The position numbers and the translations under genes were made by a program. Source: Verrucomicrobiia bacterium (GTDB taxonomy: Bacteria > Patescibacteriota > Saccharimonadia > Saccharimonadales > Saccharimonadaceae). Taken from it: DNA of 64,000 nucleotides. The stretch lies in NCBI GenBank assembly GCA_035629335.1, contig DASPIB010000001.1, positions 738,473-802,472 on the forward strand. The letters run 5' to 3'. Shown here piece after piece: positions 17,396-25,158 of the stretch (positions are counted from its first letter, which is position 1; each line of letters opens with the position of its first letter). A model generated the notes under the pieces. It was not told where the DNA came from, made no database searches, and saw only the letters and a program-made list of their open reading frames with translations.

Positions 17396-17920
17396 ATGAA
17401 GATATTTTTTGCATCATCAACATTAGGCGATGCAGCGGACCAAAACGGCATACTACTTCACCTGAGGAAAAATCATCAGGTATTTCATTATCTTCATGAT
17501 GTGACTAGCCCGAATGAAGAATACTCGTATAGCGATATTATAGAAAAGATTAATAAGTCCGACGTGTTTATTGGTGAAATGAGCCGAGCGAGCCAAACAC
17601 TTGGATTCCAGCTTGCGTATGCTCTCCACCTATCAAAACCGTGCCTATACCTTTATGGAGCAACCGAGAAAGGTCGCCCAGCAGGAGTGATCGGAGATAT
17701 ACCCTCGCGAGGAATGAAGATCAAGAGATACAATAGTAAAACTTACAAAAAAGTACTTGATGATTTTATAAAATTTGCGGAAAAGCAAATGTTCACAACT
17801 CGCACCAGCTTTATGAGTACGAGGGAGATTGACCATTATCTCACTATTCAATCCCACAAGATCGGCATATCAAAGGGCGAACTAATCCGCCAAATTTTAC
17901 ACAGCTCGATCGATAATTAA
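17396..17920 (+). CDS. Nucleoside 2-deoxyribosyltransferase-like protein fused to a ribbon-helix-helix-like domain
   Basis: Residues 1-130 look like the nucleoside 2-deoxyribosyltransferase/DNPH1 Rossmann-type fold: MKIFFASST opening, a DVFIGEMS segment with candidate catalytic Glu61, Ser66, and a following GFQLAYAL helix. Residues about 138-170 form a ribbon-helix-helix-like pattern (STREIDHYLTIQ...GISKGELIRQIL), as in small DNA-binding antitoxins. I see no family precedent for this fusion. The ATG at 17396 lies 10 bases after TATAAT. It stands at the head of the island. Function is unproven; it could be a nucleotide-sensing regulator. Confidence 0.65.
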   Translation: MKIFFASSTLGDAADQNGILLHLRKNHQVFHYLHDVTSPNEEYSYSDIIEKINKSDVFIGEMSRASQTLGFQLAYALHLSKPCLYLYGATEKGRPAGVIGDIPSRGMKIKRYNSKTYKKVLDDFIKFAEKQMFTTRTSFMSTREIDHYLTIQSHKIGISKGELIRQILHSSIDN

Positions 17921-17999
17921 TCTTCTTTTGTTGCCCTGGCGGGCAGAGTCTGGTAAGCTTGTCCCAAGTATTTATTGTTGTGCATGACATAACAGAATA

Positions 18000-19070
18000 A
18001 TGATGAAGATGATGTTAGAGACGCTCGGACCCAGATTAGATTTTCCTTCTTACGATGAGGTGGCTAGACGTGACCCGCTTAAGATTGATCAGGCGATGAG
18101 AATACTGCCTGAGCTGAACGCTGAAGGTGATGTCAAGGGGCTTGAGGTTGTCACTAGAGAGGCTCTTGAGGAGAGCCAGCGGCAAGTTAATATGTCGCAA
18201 ACTGATGCGCTTGCGATAATCCGGGACATGGATTTTCTGGCAAGTTCGCTGCTCCGTCACGAAGTGCATCCTTTTGAAGCAATGCCAGAGCTAGAAGCAG
18301 AACTTTTAAGGGTAAGTGAAGCTGCAAAAACGGTTCCGCGAGGTACAGTTTTTACTTATACGGCAGCTAATCCGGCTGGTGATCGCAGACGCTCTTTTAC
18401 GGGCACGCCTGAAGAAGAAGTGTTTATTGATGCCGTTAGCAGAAGTATTGTGGCTTTAGACGGTGCAGTTGATAACATTGGCAATATTTCTACCTACGGG
18501 CGCGAAAGCAGCCTTGTCGCTGCTCTCAATGATTCTGGCGTAGCAATGGATGAGATGGTACGTTCAATCATTGAAGTTAAGCGGACGGTGACGCCGGAGT
18601 TCTTCTCTTCCCAAATGCGTCCCTATTTTGAATCCTTAACGATTGGCGATAAAAAATACACAGGTTCAGGCGGCGCGCAAATACAATTGGTCGCAATCGA
18701 TTTTATGCTGTGGGGATGCGAAGAGCAAGACCCTGATTATCTCGCTTTCTTTGCGGAAAACGTAGGTTATCTCACCCCTGTCCAGCAAAGAGCTATCGAG
18801 AATTATCTTGAAAACAATGGCGATAGAAGCGTTGTGAGCCTCATTACTCAAGAGCCTGAAATGGGTGACGACTCCCGCCAAGCAGCACTTGATCTCCTAA
18901 GAAAGATCAGAAAATTCCGTTATCCACACCGAAAAATTGCCCAAGACAACTTCAAACTACGGCCTGATGATGCCGTAGGTAGCGGTTCGTATAAGCCCGA
19001 CATTCTAGACGTACTGATTGATAAAACTGAACGAGCTATAGCTCGGGTTGAGGGGTCACGACATGAATAA
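18000..19070 (+). CDS. PrnB-like member of the haem dioxygenase (IDO/TDO) superfamily
   Basis: The closest pattern I recognise is monodechloroaminopyrrolnitrin synthase PrnB, a haem-dependent relative of indoleamine/tryptophan dioxygenases. Matching elements are RPYFESLTIGDKKYTGSGG, the IDFMLWG stretch, LRKIRKFRYPHRKIAQDN with His310 in the place of the proximal haem ligand, and a GSGSYKPDIL segment. The 356-residue length fits. It is the first gene of a unit with a GHMP kinase (8-base overlap) and a P-loop kinase. Several ATG codons lie in tandem at 18000-18014, so the exact start is uncertain. Substrate unknown. Confidence 0.65.
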   Translation: MMKMMLETLGPRLDFPSYDEVARRDPLKIDQAMRILPELNAEGDVKGLEVVTREALEESQRQVNMSQTDALAIIRDMDFLASSLLRHEVHPFEAMPELEAELLRVSEAAKTVPRGTVFTYTAANPAGDRRRSFTGTPEEEVFIDAVSRSIVALDGAVDNIGNISTYGRESSLVAALNDSGVAMDEMVRSIIEVKRTVTPEFFSSQMRPYFESLTIGDKKYTGSGGAQIQLVAIDFMLWGCEEQDPDYLAFFAENVGYLTPVQQRAIENYLENNGDRSVVSLITQEPEMGDDSRQAALDLLRKIRKFRYPHRKIAQDNFKLRPDDAVGSGSYKPDILDVLIDKTERAIARVEGSRHE

Positions 19071-20145
19071 GACTGATTTTAAAGAATTTACCGTAGGAAC
19101 GGTTTTCAATACTGTAGAAGTTAGCGATGATGTCTCCCTAAGACACAATAAACTGACCGTCGGCTATCCTTCGCGGCTCGAGGCGATGGCCTTAGACCCG
19201 GCAAAGATATCGGACAACAATAATCTTATTTATGAAGCGGGCCAGATTGACTTCTGCGTATCGATTTTCAAGCATACAACCGTAGAGGTAGATCAGACAA
19301 ACTCCGACATTTCCATTACTGAAAGATCGCCTCGTAAAGCCCTTATTATGCATGCGGCTCTCCTTATGAAAGCTGCGCTGAAGTTCAAACACGGCCTTAA
19401 GATTGACGTTGATGATGCGACCAACCTAAAACACTGCGGACTAGGTTCTAGCAGTTCGCTTATTGCTGGAACTGCCGCTGCTATTAACGAACTGTACGGA
19501 AAACCGATTAAGAGCCTTGATCTTGTGAAATACTGTGCGCAAAATCATGGAGAAGAGGTTGAGGGCGATGACTCCCAGCTAGCGCCGGTTCAATGTATTG
19601 GCGGTTCCGGAGTGTGCGGTCATTTTGAAGGAGGCCTGATTATACTTGCCGGGCAAGCAACCCCAATTTACACCTTTAATATTCCCGACGATATGAGCGT
19701 TGTTATTGGCATCCCAAGTGACTTTACCGCTCCAGATTCTCGCACCCTTCTAGAAGCGGAGGTCGATAATATGGAGGGCTTTCGCACTGCGGGTAATACC
19801 TACGGCAAAGAAATTGCCTACAGGCTTGTCCATCAAGTAATGCCCGCTTTGAGCAGCGGTGATCTGTCAAAGTGCAAAGAATTGATCTTTGATTACCGTT
19901 GGGACATGGGAAGTATTAAAAATTGTTCGTTTGTCTATCCTGGGCTCGTTGAATTAGCGGAAAAAATGCGGCCTCTAAAGGATGATTCGCGAGTAGAAAT
20001 ACTATCTCTCTCGTCCGTAGGCCCCGGTTTTTTTGCACTAACTAAAGATCTTGGGCACATTGAAGAAGAGTTTAGAAAGCTCGATCTTAAAACGATTGTA
20101 ACCACCATACATAACAACGCTTATTCTGTAGCAGTAGAACGGTAG
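19063..20145 (+). CDS. GHMP-family kinase-like protein
   Basis: The GHMP phosphate-binding loop GLGSSSS is at residues 126-132 with an N-terminal strand-rich domain before it, and a C-terminal GPGFFAL motif matches the family's third motif. GHMP enzymes phosphorylate small molecules such as homoserine, mevalonate or sugars; a relation to beta-ribofuranosylaminobenzene phosphate synthase is also possible. The length is 360 residues. The ATG at 19063 overlaps the PrnB-like gene by 8 bases and the stop is 2 bases from the next ATG, so all three are coupled. Substrate unknown. Confidence 0.75.
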   Translation: MNKTDFKEFTVGTVFNTVEVSDDVSLRHNKLTVGYPSRLEAMALDPAKISDNNNLIYEAGQIDFCVSIFKHTTVEVDQTNSDISITERSPRKALIMHAALLMKAALKFKHGLKIDVDDATNLKHCGLGSSSSLIAGTAAAINELYGKPIKSLDLVKYCAQNHGEEVEGDDSQLAPVQCIGGSGVCGHFEGGLIILAGQATPIYTFNIPDDMSVVIGIPSDFTAPDSRTLLEAEVDNMEGFRTAGNTYGKEIAYRLVHQVMPALSSGDLSKCKELIFDYRWDMGSIKNCSFVYPGLVELAEKMRPLKDDSRVEILSLSSVGPGFFALTKDLGHIEEEFRKLDLKTIVTTIHNNAYSVAVER

Positions 20146-20147
20146 AT

Positions 20148-20732
20148 ATGTCTGAAATAATTAAACCCAAGATCGTTTATCCAGTAGGCCACCATGCTTC
20201 TGGAAAGACGGAATTCTGTGACTATTTAGCTGAGGAGCATGGTTTCCGAGTCATTGAAACCGGCTCAATGATGAGACGATTATACAGGGGTAGAGAGGAG
20301 GAATATCAAAATCTAGATATTAAAGACTACGTAAAACAAAAGCTCGCCGACGACGAGAACTTCTTTGACGCTTATTTGAATAATCTAATAAGGGGTGCTG
20401 AAGAAGACAGTAACCTAGTAGCAGTTAATGGGATGCGGTCATACGATAATATCCAGAAGCTCAAGGCTTCACGGCCGCATGCGCAACATGAAATTGTTTG
20501 GATTGATGCGCCTAGCCAATTGCTGTATGAGCGCTACCTGAAACGCGAAAAGGTTCAAATGTCGTTCGAAGAGTTCTGTGATCTGCTTGAAGTTGACTTG
20601 GCGTTAGGCTTAGGAGAAGTAGAGGGCGTTGCAGATTATAGGATCGAAAATACGGGCTCAGTAGTTGAGCTAAAAGCGAAATCGGAAGAAGTGCTACGGC
20701 TGATTGCCAGTAAAGCTATAGAGCTTTACTAA
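20148..20732 (+). CDS. P-loop nucleotide kinase-like protein
   Basis: Walker A is GHHASGKT at residues 14-21. A VAVNGMRSYDNIQKLKA segment resembles the 'dGIRs' motif of dephospho-CoA kinase-like UPF0200 proteins. A helical lid-like region with YERYLKREK follows. At 194 residues it fits the adenylate/dephospho-CoA kinase superfamily. It starts 2 bases after the GHMP gene. Its last 17 bases overlap the end of the convergent Ham1-like gene. The substrate is not readable. Confidence 0.75.
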   Translation: MSEIIKPKIVYPVGHHASGKTEFCDYLAEEHGFRVIETGSMMRRLYRGREEEYQNLDIKDYVKQKLADDENFFDAYLNNLIRGAEEDSNLVAVNGMRSYDNIQKLKASRPHAQHEIVWIDAPSQLLYERYLKREKVQMSFEEFCDLLEVDLALGLGEVEGVADYRIENTGSVVELKAKSEEVLRLIASKAIELY

Positions 20733-21270
20733 TAAGTTCAGCAATTTGTTCGTAATTCTTCGTCCACACTTCGGCCCGATCATCTTTGTCAAGTTCAGCA
20801 AAGGTTTTGGTATCCCTCTTGAACATCATAAGCCTTTCCCAGCGAAGCTTGTCTGTACCTTTAATTTCATGACCAAGTGTGATAGGAACCGAGTAAGAAA
20901 AGTCATGGGCTTCGCCTTCGGCATCAACGTAACAAGCCGCAAGCTCAAAGTGCGCATCCCGGCTTTCTAGCGTATCGACGATTTTAAGCAGTTGTTCGAC
21001 CGAGATGGCTTTATCAATGTAAGCCATAAACGGTCCTGGAAAACCCAGCTCGTCAATAAAGAAGCTGTGATCTTCACGGATAACGGGTTTGCCTGTGCGT
21101 TTGAATGCCTCTAGCGCCATTGCGCGGGCAATCTCAACGCTAGAAGCGGCTTGAATCTCTGGAATATCAAGGTCTAATGGCAGAACCTGAATATCGTAAC
21201 GGTTGAAAATGAGATTAGCTGCGTCAATTTTGCCCTGATTGCCGGTAAGTAAGTATATCTGGTTAGTCAT
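20716..21270 (-). CDS. Ham1/RdgB-family non-canonical purine NTP pyrophosphatase
   Basis: The family hydrolyses ITP, XTP and related nucleotides. Matching motifs are LTGNQGKIDAA at the N-terminus, a DLDIPEIQA segment, VIREDHSFFIDELGFPGPF (the catalytic acidic loop) and a final AELDKDDRAEVWTK. The canonical 'S-HR' C-terminal motif is absent; the protein ends soon after, and at about 184 residues it is divergent. It lies antiparallel inside the island between the kinase genes and the methyltransferase genes. The start is 21270 (MTNQ) or an in-frame ATG at 21279. Confidence 0.8.
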   Translation of the reverse strand: MTNQIYLLTGNQGKIDAANLIFNRYDIQVLPLDLDIPEIQAASSVEIARAMALEAFKRTGKPVIREDHSFFIDELGFPGPFMAYIDKAISVEQLLKIVDTLESRDAHFELAACYVDAEGEAHDFSYSVPITLGHEIKGTDKLRWERLMMFKRDTKTFAELDKDDRAEVWTKNYEQIAELISKAL

Positions 21271-21332
21271 ATAGAACATTTTACTTTAATTTAAGCGACA
21301 ATAACATAGTTTACAGGAGAGAGTGAATCATC

Positions 21333-21992
21333 ATGGAAAAAGATTATAAATTCTGGAATGATAATTCAAACGTAAAGTACTTTAAAGGCAAGCCCGCTGA
21401 CCCTTTAATGGTTGAATACTTGAAACGATACCCAGATAAAGAGGCCGCTGGAATAAAAGCGCTGGACTTGGGCTGTGGTGGTGGTCGCCATACTGAGCTG
21501 CTCGTGACTAAAGGGTTCCAAACTTACGCAGTGGATATCAATTCGGCGATGTTGGAAGCAACGAAGGCTCGTGTTGATGCTTTAAAGTTAGATAATACGC
21601 CAGAGATTAAAGAAGGAAGCATTACTGAGATTCCCTTTCAGGATAACTTCTTTGATATTGTGATTACTACAGGTGTGCTTCATCAAGCCAAGTCTCAAGA
21701 AGAGTACAGGCAAGCAATAAGTGAACTTAGCCGGGTATGCAAAAAAGGGGCGATTATTCTACTAAATATCTTCACAAACAGAGATTTAGACCCAACCTAT
21801 ACATATCTTGACGACGAGCGTACAGTCGTACAGACGAAGGAAGGCTTGCTAATGACGCTTCTTCCAAAAGAGCTTTTCTATTCAATGATGAAGGATGCGG
21901 GATTATTTTTGGAAGAAGAATACATTGAAGAACTCAAAGAGGAAAACACGGGCCCTCGAACGGTATTAAGAGCACGTTTTGTAAAGAGATAG
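21333..21992 (+). CDS. Class I SAM-dependent methyltransferase (first of three)
   Basis: A 219-residue Rossmann-fold methyltransferase with motif I ALDLGCGGGRHTELL, the acidic ribose-binding end of strand 2 (YAVDIN), the NFFDIVITTGVLHQ region and an ELSRVCKKGAIILL post-strand motif. The substrate is unknown. A promoter-like CATAGT (21304-21309) and an AGGAGAG site precede the ATG. It heads a unit of three methyltransferase genes; the next starts 1 base after its stop. Confidence 0.88.
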   Translation: MEKDYKFWNDNSNVKYFKGKPADPLMVEYLKRYPDKEAAGIKALDLGCGGGRHTELLVTKGFQTYAVDINSAMLEATKARVDALKLDNTPEIKEGSITEIPFQDNFFDIVITTGVLHQAKSQEEYRQAISELSRVCKKGAIILLNIFTNRDLDPTYTYLDDERTVVQTKEGLLMTLLPKELFYSMMKDAGLFLEEEYIEELKEENTGPRTVLRARFVKR

Positions 21993-21993
21993 T

Positions 21994-22755
21994 ATGATGA
22001 AAGATCAATCTGACAAATTTTATTTCAATAATCCGGATATTTGGGAGTTGTTAAGGGGTCATAGTTTAGATAAAGAGACTCGGTTTATTAACAAAGTCAT
22101 CGGAGATCAGGCACCTTTAAAAATACTGGACATCGGTTGCGGCTCAGGGATGCATGCTGATAGGCTTCAGAAATTAGGCCATGACGTGACGGGGATTGAC
22201 CTTAATAAAAACATGGTACGTTATGCGAAAGAGCACTACCCCGACTGCACATTCCTTGAAATGAATATGACCGACATTGGCCAATTTAAAGACAAGTTTG
22301 ATGTAATTATTTGCATCTGCACCACTCTTTGCTATGTAACTGATAATGATGCGCTGGACAAGTTTCTAAAGGATGTAAGTGAACTATTAAACCCTGGCGG
22401 CAAGTTTATTTTTGACGTCTTCAATCCTATCGCATACCTAGAGAAATTGCCCTTTGATGGTAATTACTTTGGTGAAAGTAAAGAAGGCTACACTGAAGCT
22501 GGTTTAAAGCTCATAGCCCATCACGAAATTGATGAAGCATCCCAAATACTCACCGAAACAAAAACAGTAGAAACAGAAGATGGCAAACTAAACTCCAACG
22601 TAACTAAGTTTCGGATGTTTTTCCCACAAGAGATAAGATACCTATTGTCCCGAGGGGACTTCGTGGATATCGAACAGTATGGAAAATATATCAGCGACTA
22701 TAAAAAGCTGGATAGTACCCGAATTGTCACCGTGTGTAAGAAGGATTTGGTATGA
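21994..22755 (+). CDS. Class I SAM-dependent methyltransferase (second of three)
   Basis: Motif I is ILDIGCGSGMHADRL, followed by TGIDLN and FDVIICICTTLCYV, then a GGKFIFDVFNP strand. The C-terminal half has a strand-rich insert typical of small-molecule methyltransferases. The length is 253 residues. It overlaps the next gene by 4 bases (ATGA). Substrate unknown. Confidence 0.88.
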   Translation: MMKDQSDKFYFNNPDIWELLRGHSLDKETRFINKVIGDQAPLKILDIGCGSGMHADRLQKLGHDVTGIDLNKNMVRYAKEHYPDCTFLEMNMTDIGQFKDKFDVIICICTTLCYVTDNDALDKFLKDVSELLNPGGKFIFDVFNPIAYLEKLPFDGNYFGESKEGYTEAGLKLIAHHEIDEASQILTETKTVETEDGKLNSNVTKFRMFFPQEIRYLLSRGDFVDIEQYGKYISDYKKLDSTRIVTVCKKDLV

Positions 22756-23630
22756 GCCGAGTTTTTAAAGGGGAGTTCCCAACAGAGGTTGTTAATGGCG
22801 TCAAATACACACATATAGAAAACGACAAAGCGCCGCATAGTCCTTTCATAAATAAGAATTATGATTTTGAAGACGGATTCTATCGAGGCGAGTTTGATTT
22901 CGTTAGTCCTATAGATGGCTCTTTGGAAAATAGTACTCCTGAAACGTATGCTCGCCATAAGGTAGTTGCCGCTCTTCAGGATTACATTAAAGATAAAGAG
23001 GGCGAAACCGCGATTCTGGATCTAGGAGCGGGTACGCTGGATATTGCCAGGACGATACCTGCCTCGATAGCTTCTAAAATCAATCTGGTTAATAGCGATA
23101 TATCCGGGCCTTGGTCGGTGGGCCAGGAGGCTTCTACGATAAGAGGCATTGAGAAACTCAGGGAAAGAGGCCTGCTTGAAAACTTTGCCTCGATTGAAAA
23201 TGTGGAATATGACTTTAACACGGCAGAATGGCCTTTTGCTGAAGACGCGTTTGATTATGTGGTTACTAATCTTGTACTTTGTCATGTTGCCTACGAAAGC
23301 AAACTCGAGATTCTAAAGGCTCTATTTAGCACTCTAAAACCTGACGGCAAAGTTTTGATCGGCGATGTGTTTCAGAAAGATGAAAGCGGTGTACGCTTTA
23401 CCGAAGCAGGTTTGCGTGGCCCAGAGGAATGCTGGGGATACTTGAGTGTATTTACCGAGTTTTTAGAAATGTGCAGAGAGGCTGGTTTCAAAATCGATAA
23501 CACCGCCCTCGATAATCTGAACGAGGAGAGAAACTATCAAGTTCAAGAAGAGTTAGATTATGCAAAAGAGCATCCCCACGCAACCATGGCAGTCAACAAG
23601 GCCGTATGGTTTATTGAGTTACATAAATAG
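22752..23630 (+). CDS. Class I SAM-dependent methyltransferase (third of three)
   Basis: An N-terminal region of about 70 residues precedes motif I ILDLGAGTLDIA. The FDYVVTNLVLCHV and LKPDGKVLIGDVF segments follow. The length is 292 residues. It is the most divergent of the three and ends the cluster. Downstream lies the second copy of the island's imperfect repeat, then a decayed oxidoreductase gene. Substrate unknown. Confidence 0.85.
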   Translation: MSRVFKGEFPTEVVNGVKYTHIENDKAPHSPFINKNYDFEDGFYRGEFDFVSPIDGSLENSTPETYARHKVVAALQDYIKDKEGETAILDLGAGTLDIARTIPASIASKINLVNSDISGPWSVGQEASTIRGIEKLRERGLLENFASIENVEYDFNTAEWPFAEDAFDYVVTNLVLCHVAYESKLEILKALFSTLKPDGKVLIGDVFQKDESGVRFTEAGLRGPEECWGYLSVFTEFLEMCREAGFKIDNTALDNLNEERNYQVQEELDYAKEHPHATMAVNKAVWFIELHK

Positions 23631-23666
23631 TTGGTCTATTATAAACTATTTGTCATGACGAACAGT

Positions 23667-23686
23667 AATTCATCGAAGTGTTCCAC
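23667..23686. repeat. Imperfect direct repeat, right copy
   Basis: It matches 16665-16684 at 18 of 20 bases in the same orientation and closes the stretch that holds the island's intact genes. On the minus strand it encodes VEHFDELL, preceded by a stop codon. Confidence 0.6.
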
Positions 23687-23754
23687 CTAAGGCCAAGGCC
23701 AGTCGATCAAGTGACTATTCTTTTACCGCAGAAGGCCTGTTCGCTTTGCGCAGG

Positions 23755-24719
23755 TTAACGAATCTTGATTACCGTTTTTGTCGCTGCTTTCCCGTTCTCT
23801 AATTCTTTGTGCAGAGAAACAATCTCTTCAATCGGTCGCGTGGCAACTCGATAATTATCTTTTTGTAACATATTCAGCGCATTTCGAGCACTCTCAGCCG
23901 CTAACCGTGGCCGTAAGTGAGCAATGCCTCCAAGACTTACGCCAGTAATAGTAATACTCCGGTGCCATACCGCGTCAAGTGTCGTCGTAGAATCGCGGCC
24001 ACTTGCATTGCCAACCAAAACGTATCGACCAAACGGCGCCAACAATTTAAATGATTCGATGCGTGGGTCACCGCCAACGGGATCGATAACTACCGTTACA
24101 CTATCTGAGTGAAGGCTCGGTAGGTCACTCGTTAAAATTGCAGACGATGCACCAGCGTCGAGCACCGCCTGTTGTTTTTCTGGCTTACTAACTACGGCAA
24201 TGATTGAGCGAATACCGGCCGCTCTTGCAAGCCGTATCGCTATATCGCCAATACCCCCACTTGCGCCTAAAACAAGAAATGTATCTTGTGATGAAAGCTT
24301 CGCTTGGTGATGGAGAGCGATCCAGGCGGTAGGCCGTTTATAAGGGAGCCAGCTACCACTGCTAAATCGTCATTATCATCCAAAGGCAGCGTAAGATCTG
24401 CGCGCGCGATTGCTACTTCGGCATATCGCCTGCTTGAGAACCACGTCCAAAATCATTTAGTATAGCTCCAACTCTTTAGCCAATTTTAAAATTTGTGACA
24501 TTTGGCCCGACAGCGCGGATGTAGCCAGAGACCTCAATACCAGGAGTAAAGGGTGTCTGAAGCGGAAATGTTCCATTTCGAAATAAAACATCTACAAAAG
24601 CCGACCCCAGCAAAGGCAACATCGATAGCCACTTCATTCTTTTTTGGTTCAGGTACTGGGATATTACTCAAGATTAGCGAGTCAGCCGACCCAGTATCAT
24701 TTACTCTCACTGCTTTCAT
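23755..24719 (-). pseudogene. Zinc-independent alcohol dehydrogenase / quinone oxidoreductase, decayed
   Basis: Pieces in different frames rebuild a medium-chain dehydrogenase/reductase. The N-terminus has MKAVRVNDTGSADSL, then FRNGTFPLQTPFTPGIEVSG in another frame, a GPNVTNFKIG segment ended by a stop, then LVLGASGGIGDIAIRLARAAG and a C-terminal part ending ATKTVIKIR. Order and spacing match NADPH:quinone reductases of the QOR family. Several frameshifts and in-frame stops lie between about 24300 and 24620, so it is not functional. Confidence 0.85.
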
Positions 24720-24821
24720 TGGGTCCTCCTTGGAGTAAGATTATCTACTTCATTCAGTATATTATCTATTTTATACGAAGCATTTTTACCAAAGCTACAG
24801 ACAGAAATGCATTGCCACATC

Positions 24822-24849
24822 TTGACTTAATACCCCTAGGGGGTATATT
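24822..24849 (+). promoter_or_regulatory. Copper-responsive promoter with CsoR operator
   Basis: A -35-like TTGACT (24822-24827) and a -10-like TATATT (24844-24849) flank a palindrome, ATACCCC at 24830-24836 and GGGGTAT at 24840-24846 with a 3-base spacer. This is the classic G-tract CsoR box. Bound CsoR would block RNA polymerase; copper would release it. The csoR ATG is 8 bases beyond the -10 box. Confidence 0.85.
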
Positions 24850-24857
24850 ATAAAGTT

Positions 24858-25145
24858 ATGAATGAAGACTACAAAAAGCGCAGTTTACACCGGTCAAAGA
24901 TCATCAGGGGACAGCTAGAATCTCTCATAAAAGCCATTGAGGATGACACTTACTGTATGGACATCCTGACACAAAGCCTGGCCATCCAAAAGTCGCTGGC
25001 ATCGCTCAACAAGCTGGTGCTTGAAAACCATTTACGCACCCACGTAACCGATATGCTCAGCTCTCGCGATGCCGCGGCACAGGAAAAGGCAGTCGAGGAG
25101 TTACTGAGCCTTTACGAGCTACATAACATCCGTGGGCGAAATTAA
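24858..25145 (+). CDS. csoR: CsoR/RcnR-family copper-sensing repressor
   Basis: A 95-residue all-helical metalloregulator. Copper binding would release it from the operator upstream. Candidate metal ligands are Cys33, His58 and His62, so the usual third ligand (Cys in Mycobacterium-type CsoR) is His here. A Cys-His-His set is known in the family, for example Thermus CsoR and, with an extra His, RcnR. Basic residues KKR, HRSK and R17 probably contact DNA. It is followed after 13 bases by copB. Confidence 0.92.
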   Translation: MNEDYKKRSLHRSKIIRGQLESLIKAIEDDTYCMDILTQSLAIQKSLASLNKLVLENHLRTHVTDMLSSRDAAAQEKAVEELLSLYELHNIRGRN

Positions 25146-25158
25146 AGAAATAGACATT

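Noticed and set aside
16490-24860. Second copy of the tRNA-Glu 3' end as attachment site
   Set aside because: I searched by eye and found none; only the separate 18/20 repeat was seen.
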